Below, piece after piece: positions 24,218-36,136 of a DNA stretch of 64,000 bases. The translations under genes were made by a program, and so were the position numbers. The notes under the pieces are model-generated. The model searched no databases. It saw only the letters and a list, made by a program, of their open reading frames with translations, and was not told where the DNA came from. Origin of the DNA: Apodemus sylvaticus (Eukaryota > Chordata > Mammalia > Rodentia > Muridae); NCBI RefSeq assembly GCF_947179515.1, contig NC_067477.1:131614465-131678464 (forward strand), read 5' to 3'. Each line of letters begins with the position of its first letter. Within the stretch, counting starts at the first letter, position 1.

Positions 24218-24289
24218 AGTAGGTTCCATTTCCTGTTTCTTAAGCATGCTTAATATTCATATAAAATCATAAACATTTTCTATTTATTT

Positions 24290-24369
24290 GTCTGTGTGTA
24301 TGTACACATGTGTATGTATGTGTATATATCTGTGTGTATCCATGTGTGTATCTGTGTGTGTATGTACCT

Positions 24370-24409
<40 letters not shown>

Positions 24410-24535
24410 CACAGCACTCATGTAGAAATCACAGGACAACTTGCGGGAGTCAGCTCTCTCCTTCCACTATGTGGACTCCAGGGGTCAATCTCAGACATTC
24501 AGATCTCAGCATCAAATGCTTTTTTTCCCTTTCAG
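24290..24535 (-). mobile_element. (TGTA)n/(TG)n tract and B3 remnant
   Basis: A TATG/TG run (24290-24408) is followed by an antisense B3 body with gagtcagctctctccttcca. Confidence 0.65.
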
Positions 24536-24536
24536 G

Positions 24537-24918
24537 CAGTGGTTTCCAACCTCTGGGTCATTTTCACAGGGATCTGCATATAAAATATTTACATTACAAT
24601 TCTTAACAGTAACAGAATTACAGTTACAAACTAGTAATAATACTATGGTTGGGAGTCACAACAACATGAGGACCAGTATTAAAAAGTCACAGCATGCCAG
24701 GCAGTGGTGGCACGCATGCCTTTAATCCCAGCACTTGGGAGGCAGAGGAAGGCAGATTTCTGAGTTCGAGGCCAGCCTGGTCTACAGAGTGAGTTCCACG
24801 ACAGCCAGGGCTATACAGAGAAACCCTGTCTCAAATGAAAAAACAAACAAACAAAACAAAAAAAACAAAACAAACAAACAAAAAAAACACACAGCTCTAG
24901 GAAGGCCGAGAACCACCA
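24537..24918 (+). mobile_element. URR1-like hAT-Charlie DNA element, split by a B1
   Basis: It starts CAGTGGTTTCCAACC and ends ccgagaaccaccact, the hAT-Charlie terminal inverted repeat pattern. The body includes atatttacattacaattctt and ggttgggagtcacaacaaca. The last ~30 bases follow the inserted B1. Confidence 0.75.
24696..24887 (+). mobile_element. B1 SINE inside URR1
   Basis: Full-length B1 with a (caaa)n tail. The imperfect target duplication is gtcacagcat/cacacagctc. Confidence 0.92.
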
Positions 24919-25351
24919 CTCTAAGCTATGTCAATGGCCCCCAAATCATAAACTTCTAATATGCTGCTAAGGTGCTCAGCCCTGATTGAACAGGACCCAG
25001 CTGTGGTTGCAGGTAGAGTCATCCATACCCCCCTGACTCACCACAGGGATTTACCAGGATGGAGTACATGTGGGCCGAACTATGGGCACAGCCTCCAACA
25101 GCAACAGAGTCGTTTCTACCTGCACCCACAGTACCATCTCACAAGCAACTCCCACGCAGGGAACTTCCGAGGTCCCTGAGGCGCGCACATCCAGACAAGC
25201 TCATCTAGACGGAGGAATGTTATAAATGAGGGTGAGAGTGGAGACGATCACAACACCTTATATACATATATGAAGTTCTAAATTCAAATGTTTAAATCTA
25301 AAAAATTAAGAGAGAATGTGTGCAATATGTGAGAAAGGGGGGCGGGTATAA

Positions 25352-25632
25352 ATGGCCCGACCACGGTGGCCTATGCAGACACCTGAAGCAGGTGGATCAT
25401 AAACTTGCGGCCTACCTGGGCTACAAAAAAAAGTCCACTCCAGTCTAAGCAACTAAGAAAGACCTTGTCTGAAAATCAACACCAAAACACTGGCATGACA
25501 CTGAGCCTAGCAGCACACTATTTCAATCCCAGACCCAGAGAGGCAAAGACAAGCAGATCTCTGTGAGGTCAAGTCCATCCTGGGAGTTCCTGGTCAGCCA
25601 GGGCCACACAGAGAGGCCCTGGCTCTAAAAAT
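25352..25632 (+). mobile_element. Two degraded B1-type SINEs
   Basis: B1 order is recognisable in 25352-25478 (acggtggcctatgcagacac) and 25497-25632 (gagatctctgtgaggtcaag-like segment, cagccagggccacacagaga). Confidence 0.5.
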
Positions 25633-25745
25633 ATAAAAGAAAATAGACTGGCACCCACTCAGTGGTGGGACTCTTTTCCTACATGCACAGGGTCCTGGGA
25701 AACCCCAACACTGCCATTAAATAAATAAATATTATATGTGAGTTA

Positions 25746-25862
25746 GGTCAGGGGTGATGGTACACACCTTTAATCCCAGCACTGTGGAGACTCAAGGCAG
25801 GTGGATGTCTGAGTTTGAAGCCAGCCTAGTCTACATGGTAAGAGCCTGCCTTGAAAGAAAAA
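25746..25862 (+). mobile_element. B1 SINE, 3' shortened
   Basis: The body runs from ggtgatggtacacaccttta to gtctacatggtaagagcctg. The inner gagttccaggacagccaggg part is missing. Confidence 0.7.
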
Positions 25863-26043
25863 GAGGGCTGGAGAGATGGCTCACTGACTGCTCTTCCAGA
25901 GGTCCTGAGTTCAATTCCCAGAACCCACCTGGTGGCTCACAACCTTCTGTAATGAGAACTGATGCCCTCTTCTGATGTGTCTGAAAACAGCTATGGTGTC
26001 CTCATATAAGTAAAAATAAATAACATGAAAAATAATAAATAAA
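25863..26043 (+). mobile_element. B2 SINE
   Basis: It directly follows the B1. The head lacks the cagtggttaagagcactga stretch. The tail is A/T-rich. Confidence 0.88.
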
Positions 26044-26357
26044 TGTGAACTAGGCAAATCTTAATAAGATAGTTGTTAGCTTATGAAAACCTGATTTCCC
26101 CTCCCAGAGTAAAAAAAGTTCTCAGCCCACCCCAACTAAGACATAGTAAGTCCAACCAGGGAGAAAGCAGGACAATTTGTGGGTCAGGGCAGCATCTAAT
26201 ATCAGATTCGATAGAAATAACTCAGTCATTGGTCTTCTCAGACACAGGAGAAGGTAGTGCAAACGCTAGGCTGAATTCTGTAAAGGAGGAAATCGGGCCT
26301 GGAGACCCTCTGCGCCTGAGGACACTCCACCGGACACAGAGGAATAAAGTTCTAGCT

Positions 26358-26762
26358 CGACTCGGGCCTGGTACAAGCCTGTTACCCCCGCTGAGGCTGG
26401 ATGATCACAGTTCAAGTTCTTAGTGAGTTCAAGACCAGCTGAGGCAACCTAGGAAAACTTTGTGTCAAAATAAAATGTTTTATTAAATAAAACAGGATAC
26501 AACTCAAAGGAAGAACTTGGCATGGGCAAACCCTAGGATCGGGCCTCCTGAACCACCAAACCGTGTGGAGTGAGACACTTATTTCTCAGGGGCAGGGGCT
26601 GGCAAGCGTCCTCTCTGCCCAGCCAGGCGTTGAGGTACAAACTGTCTCTTTTGGGGGTTGCTTTTCTCATGTAGCCCAGGTTGGCCTCAAACTTGAACAC
26701 CTGGTCCTCTTGACTGTCTCCCGAGCACTGGGATTATAGGCATGCACCACCATGCTCTGCCG
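26358..26762. mobile_element. Old B1 (+) and diverged B1 (-)
   Basis: A plus-strand remnant lies at about 26358-26485 (gttcaagaccagctgaggca). A minus-strand element lies at about 26648-26762 (gcactgggattataggcatg). Confidence 0.55.
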
Positions 26763-27021
26763 AAGGCCACATCACAGCTGCTCAATTCTGTCAGACACTG
26801 TGTCAAAGAATCATTGTAGCTGATTGTCAATAAGATCTAACACAGAAGCTGAAATCTGAGTGCCACACAACACTGAGTCACGAGGTCCGTCGGTTTTGCC
26901 TTGGTTCATTTTTAAAATTGTTTGGGGCTTCTCATTTCAGGCAGTATGCCTGCCTGGAACTTACAGGTCGTTACACCGTCAGACATAGTACTTATTCTTT
27001 TGGTATTTAAAAACCAACCAG

Positions 27022-27201
27022 CCAGGCAGTGGTGGTGCACGCCTGTAATCCCAGCACTCTGGGAGGCAGAGGCAGGTGAATTTGAGTTTGAAGCCAGCCT
27101 GGTCTACAGAGTGAGCTCCAGGACAGCCAGGGCTATACAGAGAAACCCTGTCTCGGGAAAAAAAAAAAAAAAAAAAAACATTAAAAAAAAAAAAAAAAAC
27201 C
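27022..27201 (+). mobile_element. B1 SINE with perfect target duplication
   Basis: The 14-bp duplication taaaaaccaaccag is at 27008-27021 and 27202-27215. The body lacks gatttc before gagtttgaag. The A tail is 40 bases with one interruption. Confidence 0.95.
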
Positions 27202-27357
27202 TAAAAACCAACCAGTGAGCTGGGTGTGGTGAAGAGCACAGACAATTCTGGCACGTTTTATACTTCTGTAAACTCCTAACCAAACCATACGGTTAAAATA
27301 GTATGGATTGTAACTTGCCTATGCATGGTTCAATCTCTACAGTAGAAAACATTCATT

Positions 27358-27384
27358 GTGTGTCTGTGTTTGTGTGTGTGTGTA

Positions 27385-27437
<53 letters not shown>
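27358..27437. repeat. (GT)n(GA)n compound microsatellite
   Basis: A GT-rich run changes sharply to about 14 GA units. Confidence 0.93.
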
Positions 27438-27439
<2 letters not shown>

Positions 27440-27526
27440 AGATAGAACAGAAAGATAACAAGACATAGTATAACAACAGAAAAAAAAAGCCAAGAAATTT
27501 TAAACTCTACCTAAGGGTCTGGTCTA

Positions 27527-27531
<5 letters not shown>

Positions 27532-27565
<34 letters not shown>
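27532..27565. repeat. (CA)n microsatellite
   Basis: About 17 CA units. Confidence 0.93.
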
Positions 27566-27567
<2 letters not shown>

Positions 27568-27882
27568 TATTATAGCTATTACTTCCTATTATTGAAGCTG
27601 TTGTCAGGCCCACAGGTATCAGGGTCCCTCTGGCGTGACCACTCCTATTGAGCAGTGAATACAATTCTCTTCTGTGAGATCTGCCTCCCACTCTCGTCTT
27701 TTTATGAGAAGTGTGTAGCAGAGAGAACCCCAGGCAGTGGTTGGTGAGAGGAGAATTAGAGTCCATTTTCCACACTGTGTGAGGGAAACCATCTTGATGA
27801 AACAGTCTCCATGCTCCCTGAGTGAATCCTGGCTTAATTATACACTGGAATTCTGTGCAGACATTAGGAAGAACAAAGTACC

Positions 27883-27990
27883 AGGCCCAGTGTTGAATAC
27901 CTATAATCCCCCTGCTAGGGAAGTAGATGAGAGATTAGAATTTCAGGGCCAACTTGGGCTCTACAGCCAGATCCCGTTAAGAGAGAAGGA
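27883..27990 (+). mobile_element. Degenerate B1-like SINE
   Basis: It has B1 spacing with many substitutions (cctataatccccctgctagg, gggccaacttgggctctaca). Confidence 0.45.
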
Positions 27991-28970
27991 GGAGGAGAAA
28001 AATGAAATGGTATGTGAAGAGTTTCAAGATGCATCGCTACGTGAAAGAAGCAAATCCTTGGGGGCTGAAGAGATGGAGGAAGAAGGGTTCAAGGTCACCC
28101 TCAGCTACACAGCAAGCCTGAGGCCAGGAGGACAGCACGGAGCCTGCACCGGGCCGAGGAGAGTGGGACACGCTACAGCTCAACGGTGCCCAATAGGTGG
28201 AGATTTCATTAAAAATAGACAAATAAAGAGCATTTAAAATGACTTCTTCACCAAAATGAGAGAAAAAGCACTTTATTAGAAGAAAAAAAGGTATGACAAA
28301 ATAAGTCTTCCACAGAACTGTAAAACTGGCAGCAGACATAAAACACACTACCCACACTTAAAAGTCCAGTATGAAAGAACAGGGTTTAACTGAGGTCCCA
28401 AGTTCCATCCAATCTTATCAGAGATCTATTAATTACCAACTTCTACAAATAACCACCTTATCTGGCAAGTGAAAGCCCAGAGACCTTTCGCCTGTGATTT
28501 CAAATACTGCTCTTATTTCTAACACATTCCAAAGCCTACTGGGTTTATGTAATATTGAACACAAAAGGCAGTGGAAATAACACAATTGATTTTTAAATTT
28601 CTATCACCTTGCTGCTTCGGTTTGATTATTTAAATTTCCTCAACAGCTGCTTAAAATAACACAAGAAAGTTAAACATTTTACATTCTCCTCAAATTCTTA
28701 TCACCACAACAAAGTAATACAAATTAAAGATCCAAATCCCCTCATGTAACAAAGAACTGCTAAAGAACAGATCAAAAGTATCCTAAGGCTTTGCACATCT
28801 GGCTAAAACCCCAGAACACTTGAGACTGATGGAGAACACGAGAGCCCATGGGTAAAGGATCAAGACTCAGCGTTGCACTCAGCCTGCCCGACAGAAGCTG
28901 GCATGTCATAGCAGCGACCAAAGGGGACGTTTTTCTAAAATAGCAATGTTTAGCATGTTGTTCATTTCTT

Positions 28971-29355
28971 TTTTTTTTTAATTCTTCTTATTTAATTTAT
29001 GTATGTGGGGCTGAAGAGATGGCTCAGTGGTTAAGAGCACTGACTATTCTTCCAAAGGTCCTGAGTTCAAATCCCAGCAACCACATGGTGGCTCACAACC
29101 ATCCGTAATGAGATCTGACTCCCACTTCTGGTGTGTCTGAAAACAGCTACAGTGTACTTACATATAATAAAGAAATAAATCTTTAATTTATGTATGTGAG
29201 TAAACTGTCCTGTTGCTGTCTTCAGAAACACCAGAGGAGGGCATTAGGTTCCATTCCAGGTGGTTGTGAGCCACCATGTGGTTGCTGGGAATTGAACTCA
29301 GGACCTTTGGAAGAGCAGTCAGTGCTCTTAACCGCTGAGCCATCTCTCTAGGCCA
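28971..29355 (-). mobile_element. B2 SINE interrupted near its tail by another B2
   Basis: The poly-T tail (28971-28979) and first body bases are separated from the rest (29182-29355) by a plus-strand B2. Target-like copies catgttgttcatttctt and catgtttttcatttctt lie before the tail and after the head. Confidence 0.88.
29008..29181 (+). mobile_element. B2 SINE with perfect 17-bp target duplication
   Basis: TTTAATTTATGTATGTG is repeated exactly at 28991-29007 and 29182-29198. The element sits head-out within the tail of a minus-strand B2, forming an inverted pair. Confidence 0.95.
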
Positions 29356-29370
29356 TGTTTTTCATTTCTT

Positions 29371-29545
29371 TTCTTTTTTTTTTTTTTTTTTTTTTGGATT
29401 TGGTTTTTCAAGACAGGGTTTCTCTGTGTAGTCATGACTGACCTGGAACTCACTCTGTAGACCAGGCTGTCCTCGAACTCAGAAATCCACCTGCCTCTAC
29501 CTCCCAGAGTGCTGGGATTACAGGCGAGTGCCATCACCGCCCGGC
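29371..29545 (-). mobile_element. B1 SINE with 15-bp target duplication
   Basis: tgtttttcatttctt at 29356-29370 is repeated exactly at 29546-29560. It has a full-length body and a T tail of about 22. Confidence 0.95.
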
Positions 29546-29574
29546 TGTTTTTCATTTCTTAAACGGACTGATTT

Positions 29575-29856
29575 ACTTTTACTTTGTATGTATGTGTGCT
29601 TCATCACTGTGGATTGCTGGTGTTCCACACATGCAGTACCACCAGAAGCCACAAGAAGGCGACATACCCCCCTGGAACTGCAGCTGTAGCTGCTTCTGAG
29701 CCTCCGTGTAGGTGCTGGGAACAGACTTGGGGTCCTCCTCAAGAGTATCAAGTGCTCTTAACCACTGAGCTTCCTCTCCAGCCCCTTTCTGATATCGGGT
29801 CTCACTACGTAAGTCAGGGTGGTCTCACATATGCATGCTTCCTGCTTAGCTGTCCA
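29575..29856 (-). mobile_element. B3 SINE with adjoining B1 fragment
   Basis: The B3 runs 29575-29786, with the head cttcctctccagcccc. A short minus-strand B1-like piece follows (gggtctcactacgtaagtca). Confidence 0.7.
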
Positions 29857-30591
29857 TGTGCCCCCACATCAGCCTGATGCTTAGTACTCTTACAAGGCAA
29901 CCTGTCTGTAGGCCAAAGTTTCAAAAAGAACACAATTTCTCCTTGGCAGTGTCAGGAGACTCTAGGCAGAAGCAAAACTGCCTTCCAGGATCCAGTCAGG
30001 CCTTTCGGGCCTGGAGAAGTCCAGGCCACCATGGCTCAAAGCCAAGTGGAAAGAATCTGCTTTGCCTGGACAATCCACATATTCACCCAAAGATTAAGTG
30101 CGTTCACTGCAGATGTTGACCAGCATGATGTCACAGTCCTTTCGGTGAGATAGTTAAAGTCATATGGTATGGGAAATGTTCTGATTCCTTTCTCATCAAC
30201 TCTATGGGGGTCCTCACAATGTCATCAAACAGGATGCAGACCCCATGGAAGATAGCTCTACTCCCTTTGGTTCCTGGACATGAGGCAAGCATGGACCCAC
30301 ACCTTGGGTTCCAGCCATGAGAGCCTGTACTTCTCCAGGCCCAAAGCAACAGGACCAAAAGGCCGTAGACTGAAACCTAGAAGCCATAAGCCAAGACGAA
30401 GCAATCCTTCCTTTCAAGTTGTTCCTCCTCATAGTTTATCAGTGATGGAAAGCTCCTGCACCTGCTCCAGGAGAGATCCTAAAATACATCATTGGCCCGT
30501 CCAAGCTCTCACCTTCTCCACAGCCACGCCCCCATGCCGAAGGCCCACCCTCTTCCCAGATGGGTCTTACAGCATCTCTCACTGATACGCT

Positions 30592-30650
30592 GGGCTGGGG
30601 ACGTGGCTCAGGGTGCTTGACAACCTGTCTGAGTTCCCTAGGCTGGCTGG

Positions 30651-30717
<67 letters not shown>

Positions 30718-30905
30718 CAAGCACTTGTTCTTAAAGACAACCCAGGTTCCATTCCTAGCACCTGCCTGGTAACTCAAAACCTATCGATAGCTTCCCTTCT
30801 AGGAGATCCATGTTCTCTTCTGACTTCCACAGGCACCAGGCCTATGTGTGGTACAGACATATATGAAGGTGAAACATACATTAAATAAACAAACAAACAA
30901 AACAC
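30592..30905 (+). mobile_element. ID/B3-type SINE with compound microsatellite inside
   Basis: An ID-like head (ctggggacgtggctcagggt) is followed by (GTCT)n(CT)n(CA)n at 30646-30717. Then comes a B3-type body with cccaggttccattcctagca and an A-rich tail. Confidence 0.65.
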
Positions 30906-30917
30906 CAAAAACCTACT

Positions 30918-31100
30918 TCTTGGGCTAATGCTCAGCAATTAAAAGCTTTGGCTGCTCTTCCAAAGGACCCAGGTTCAATCCCCACAAGGCAGCTCACAAC
31001 TGTCCAGAACTCCAGTTCCAGGAGGTCTGAGACATGCATATGTTAGGACAGAATGCCAATGTACATAAAATAAAAATAATAAATAAACAAACTTCCAAAG
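30918..31100 (+). mobile_element. B3 SINE
   Basis: The head gggctaatgctcagcaatta is followed by cccaggttcaatccccacaa and an (ataa)n tail. Confidence 0.75.
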
Positions 31101-31938
31101 TTCGTGTCATTCTTGTAAGGAAATGCACGCCCCTTCCACATGGAGGGTCCTCTGCACTCTGTCAACTTCCTCCACGTATAGGTCTTTGGGGTAAATTCCA
31201 GCCCACCAGAAGCGCGGTCCTTCCACTCTGTAGGGAAGCTGGGCCCACTGCCCTCTCAAAGCATCTACTATTCCTCTGCCCAGACGCCCTTCCCCCCAGT
31301 TTCCGACAGCCGGCTCTCTCATATCCAGGACTCCTTTTGCAATATAAAATTCTTATGTACTTGTTTACAGTGTGTTCTGTCTCCCTACTCCACTATTATC
31401 AAATTAAAAGCTCCAAAACAGTAGGAACCCCTTCTAATGAACAGGTGCACCCACAGAGCCTACCACAGTCACAGAAACATATTAAGTACTGAATGCTTAG
31501 AATTTCTTTCTTTCTATATAGCACAGGCTGGTCCATGCTCAGCCTCATAGTTTCTTAACTATGATATATTCATACATTTTTTTCTCAATAAACAGCAAAA
31601 TGTGCCAGAATGCTAGGCAGCATTCTGCTTGAACATGAGGCCGTGGTGGTTGTCTTCTAACGGGTGTTTTTAACTAGAATTAATCCACAAGGTTACCCCA
31701 ACAGCTATAACAAAACTATAACAAAAGAAAGACATGTCAGTTTTGAGGGCTGGCTCTTAGTAAGGAACTTCACCCAAAACCTGAGTTCAGATGCTCAGCT
31801 TCCAGTTAAAAGAACAACTGCAGCACAGGTCTGGAGAGCCAACACAGGAGGAGAAGGAAATCCCTGAAGCTTACAGGCCAGTCAGCTCTAGGCTCAGCAG
31901 GAGACCGTTTCAAATTCTCAGATAAAAAGGTAGAGTGT

Positions 31939-32108
31939 GGCTGGAGAGATGGCCCAGAGGTTAAGAGCACTTACGGTCTTCCACAGGTCCCCAGTTCAAT
32001 TCCCACCAACCACATGGTGGCTCACAACCATCTGCAATGGGATCTGATGTCCTTTTCTCCTGTGTCTGAAGAGCGCAACGGTGTAATCATACACATAGCA
32101 ACAACAAC
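31939..32108 (+). mobile_element. B2 SINE with target duplication
   Basis: Target copies aaaaaggtagagtgt (31924-31938) and aaaaaggtagagagt (32109-32123) differ at one base. The tail is (aac)n rather than the usual ATAAA-rich end. Confidence 0.92.
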
Positions 32109-32162
32109 AAAAAGGTAGAGAGTGACCAAAGAAGGTACCTGACCTCTTGTTTTGATTTCTGC

Positions 32163-32384
32163 AAGCACAGACGCACAGACACACACACACTCTTGCACAT
32201 GTACACACAGAGACACACACATACACACACACTCTTGCACACGTACACACACAAACATATGCACACATGCACACACTCTTGCACATGCACACACACACAC
32301 ATGCACACGGACATAAACATGCACATACACCCTCACATAGGCACATACACCCCCCCACACACACACCCCCACACACACATGAAT
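32163..32384. repeat. CA-rich minisatellite
   Basis: CA/CATA tract with a recurring tcttgcaca segment at 32191, 32233 and 32277. This implies a unit of about 43 bases. Confidence 0.8.
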
Positions 32385-32394
32385 GGGCAAATTC

Positions 32395-32780
32395 CACCTC
32401 CTGAACCAGGTACATGCCTGGAATCTCAACAAGTGGGAGAAAAAAGCAGGTAGGATGAATAATTCAAGGTCATCCTTGGAACCTATAGAATCTCAAGCCC
32501 CCTGGGCCATGAGGCCCAGTCTCAAAACCCCACCCCTCCTTCTTCCCCCATCTCCCATCCCCCATAAAGAAAGGGGAAGTGTGTTTCCATCTGGCATGGT
32601 ACACACACCTGTATCTCAGGACTAAGGAGGCTAGGCGGTGGTGGCATAAACCTTTAATCCCAGCACCTGGGAGTCAAAGACGGGTGGATCTCCCAGTTCA
32701 AGGCCATCCTGGTCTACAGTGAGGGTTCCAAAACACAATCTACACAAATCTGTCTCTAGAAAGAAGGGGAAAAAAAAAAA
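32395..32780 (+). mobile_element. Old B1 followed by younger B1
   Basis: The first piece (32395-32535) is heavily diverged. The second (32630-32780) keeps aggcggtggtggcataaacc and a poly-A tail. Confidence 0.65.
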
Positions 32781-32807
32781 CTTGACTCAAAAACAAAATG
32801 GTGGTAT

Positions 32808-32822
32808 GGGGGGGGGGGGGGG
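32808..32822. repeat. Poly-G run
   Basis: Fifteen G in a row. A shorter run of ten lies at about 34081-34090. Confidence 0.95.
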
Positions 32823-33269
32823 TTATGAATGCATTCACCTGCCTTCAGGAGCTTTTCATCAAAGCTGCACTGTGTTTATGAGAAAATGCCACTGAGGACA
32901 TGAAATGACATATAAATAGTACAAAGCAGCAATCCCTCAAGTTTGGGAGGAAACAGCCCACAAAGGCTCAGAAGAGAACCTGAGCTGAGTGAATGATCCA
33001 TTTCATTAGGTTAGAAATGAGGGGCTTAGAAAACAGTGAGGGGCATAGAGGTGGCTTAGGAACAAGAGAGCAGGTGTGGTGAGCCTGCAGGTGGTGCTCA
33101 GTACCCTGCCAGTGCGCCTGGGGTGGGGAGGGGTGGGGGTGGGGATCCCTTTAAGATGCTCTGGAGGAATTTCAATTCTCCCTAGTAAGCACCACAGCTG
33201 TTACTTAGTCTCTATTTTCACAAGCACAGAGCAATACAAGCTTTCAGACCCTGCCCAAAGACTTTCAAC

Positions 33270-33460
33270 TCTTGTTTTTGCAGGGTTGGGAATCGAACCT
33301 AAGGACTTTTGCCAGAGTACTTTTAGTACTGAGTTAACATCCCCAGGCCCCGAATTGGGAGCCAGGTGTGTGTACAGGGAGAACAGGGTCTCGCTGTGAC
33401 ATAACTGGGGACTCACCATGTAGTACAGGCTCCATCTTTTGACCCTCCAGCATTGAGCCT
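33270..33460 (-). mobile_element. B4/ID-like and B1-like remnants
   Basis: The antisense ID-type stretch tgggaatcgaacctaaggac leads to taacatccccaggcccc. A weak B1 remnant follows. Confidence 0.45.
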
Positions 33461-35699
33461 GAGTTGGCAGAAAGACAGGCATGACGACTATCTTCCTTAT
33501 GCCCCATCCCCTCCCTCTGCCATCATGCTACCTACACTTGACACGCTACTGTCTAAGGATAAGATTCTCAATACAAATGATACAACTGGCCAATAGGTTA
33601 GCCATGCTGCAAAACATTGTTATTTGCGTTGTTAGACCAGGCTCCCCAGCCACCTCTCACTCTACCACCGGTTCTCAGTCCCTAAACATAACATACAAGT
33701 TTCATGCCTGTGCCCACGCTGTTCCTTTTACTGGAAGACTCTCCTATTTTGCTCTTCAGCAAGACACAGGACTGTGCAGGTTGCATAAACCCGTTTATGT
33801 AAGTGACGCCCCCTGCCAGTGTTGGACAGTGCACAGACTTCCAAGGATGCCTCTGTTCCCTCTTCTGTGACCTTGAAGGCTTTCTCAGAATAATTCAACT
33901 CCTGAAGACCCAGCAGTCCTACATCAACTTTTCTTTAGGAGAAAAAGTTAAGAGTGTGGAACAGCAGCAGTGACTGGAACAACGGGCACTCGGGAGGGAC
34001 ACTTAGAACCTGTGATGAGATGAATCGAGAGTAGGGGGCTCTGAGGCTGGGGATCTACATCAGTGGCAGGTCACTTGCCTGGGGGGGGGGTGTTGGGGTT
34101 AAGGTTAGCCTCAAGGGAACGGAGGGAATTCTATGTCAACTCTCAGAAGGACGAGGGCTCATTCTGGCGGCCACAGGCTGGCAGGAACTGGCGACTGTAA
34201 AATGCCAGCTGCCACGTCTCTGTTGAAGGAGGCCAGCGAGGGGCTTCCTGTGCAACAACATCCTTACTATTCCGCCATGCTGTGGTTTACCTGGGATCAC
34301 ACACGGGGCTCTCTTATACCTACTCATAGAAAGAAGCTTAAAACTGGGCCATTAAGCCAAGAACAACATGCATACGCCTGAAATATCTGCGTATCTAGGA
34401 AACAGTTAGACTTGAATAATTATATACATACTTAGGCTACGTATACACAAACTGAGCCTTACTCTATCTCTTCACTTCCTCTGCAGCCTCTTTTATCTGT
34501 CTCCTCCCTTTTGGGTTTCTTCAGTCTCTCTATCTATCCAAAATTAGTATTCATCCAAATGCCTTACAAGGACCACCTTCCTCCCTAAACTCTCTCCTTC
34601 CTTCAAAAAAAGTTGTCACTCACTTGGTTGCCGGAATCAACTCCCTCATAATCCACCTATCAGTCAACGCTCCTGTTGCCTTGGCTAATGAGCCCTGTCC
34701 ATCACTAACCTCTGAATTCCACAGTTACTGATGAGTCCTTTCAAAGCCGGTCACTCGGGGCTCATTTTTTTATGACGCTTTCAAAAAAAAAAAAAGATCA
34801 AGGTCACTTTATTTATATAGGGAAGTTAATATCATTGTATTTCTGAAGCACCAAGGAAGCAATTTCTATCTGTGAAATGGAGACCCAACCCAACACACAA
34901 AACAAGATGAGTTTCCTAATTTTCTTCTTTTCAAAGCTCAGATCTTGGATTTCGTGCCAGGATGGCATGCTGGCACTGGGTTCTGTGCTACCAGTCCACT
35001 GTAGTCACTCCTAAGATTCATACACAGAGGAAGAACATTCTGTGGAGGTGAGGCACTGCTGTACCTACACATGCCACAGTTCTAGCATACCCAGGCCCAC
35101 CAGGGACAGATTACAGGGTTCAGCCTTGACTTGAAAGTGAACGGAGAGAAAAATCAGGACAGAAAATGAATGGGGGGAAGACTCCCAGAAGAGTTATCAA
35201 ACAAAGGGCGAAAGAGATACAGTTTGGGTTTTATGCCCAAAATGGCTGTCTGCTCTGAAAGTCCAACTTTAGTCTGCTTATTCCTCCCACCAAATATGCA
35301 AAATAAACTCACTTGTTCTAAAAACAGTAGAGTGTTATCACCATTAAGAGGTAAGCACGATCTCAGGAAAGATTGAAGTATTTTCTTTTCATCCTAGTAA
35401 AGTGGGGGGCAGGAGGGAGACACTTCAATGGCCGACTCCTGTTTCTGGGTTTGGAGAAGTTTCGCTTTTTCTTCTCTCCCAAGGTAATAGCTGTTTTTGT
35501 TTTCTTCCCCACACTGAAGACCCTCTGAATGAAACTCTAAATCTTTAATACCATACAGAGGAAAGGAACTTGCTAGGGTCCACACTTGGTGGGAAAGGAG
35601 AGAAGAAAAGGGCACGAGCATCCATTATTCAGAGCCTATCACTAAATTAGCCTCCTTTATAACACGGCAATTCCATCCCAGCACACATTACGCCAGGGG

Positions 35700-35930
35700 C
35701 AGGGTGTGCAGAATGTGTGGGCACTGAAGCGGACCACATTTCACCGAAATGAGACTTCGTCTTTTCAAACGCCACCAGTATTGGCACATATTTCAAAGAG
35801 CTCTTAGCTCAAACCGAATTATCGTGCAAATTATTGCGTGGTAGCAATAAAAGTTTGGAAAATCTAATTAGCAGGTTGCTATTTGGCCAGAACTAAACTA
35901 CAAAGCCTGGAGGTTTTATTCTAAAAGGTG
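35700..35930. promoter_or_regulatory. Non-repetitive block near the promoter, possible conserved element
   Basis: This repeat-free, AT-leaning sequence lies within 500 bases of the first exon. It contains homeodomain-type TAATTA (about 35867) and A/T-rich motifs unlike any SINE or LTR in the window. The regulatory role is inferred only from position and lack of repeats. Confidence 0.2.
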
Positions 35931-36055
35931 AGACCCAAGCACATCCGCTGGCTGTGCCTGGGAAAGGGGCGGGGTTGAAGACCCACACATCCCTCACACC
36001 CCAGGATTGGAGCGCCAGGGGCAGGAAAAAGCCTAGTTGAGCCTCTAGGCTGACA

Positions 36056-36121
36056 GGACGGAGACTGGACGGATGGACGGACGGACGGCACGGATAGACG
36101 GGACTGGACGGACTGGACGGG
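36056..36121. repeat. GGAC/TGGAC tetranucleotide-type tandem repeat
   Basis: Imperfect repeats of ggac, ggacgg and actggacgg make up this stretch. It begins about 20 nt inside the Kcng3 intron, immediately past the downstream donor. In the pre-mRNA it would read as GUCC/CCGUCC repeats. Confidence 0.85.
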
Positions 36122-36136
36122 CAAAGAAGCAGTGCG

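Noticed and set aside
29008..29181. tRNA gene
   Set aside because: The tRNA-like A and B boxes belong to B2/B3/ID SINE heads throughout the window. None folds as an isolated, complete tRNA by eye.
31034..31492. 152-codon plus-strand frame at 31.0-31.5 kb
   Set aside because: It begins in a SINE tail and runs through ordinary intron sequence; no similarity or domain recognised.
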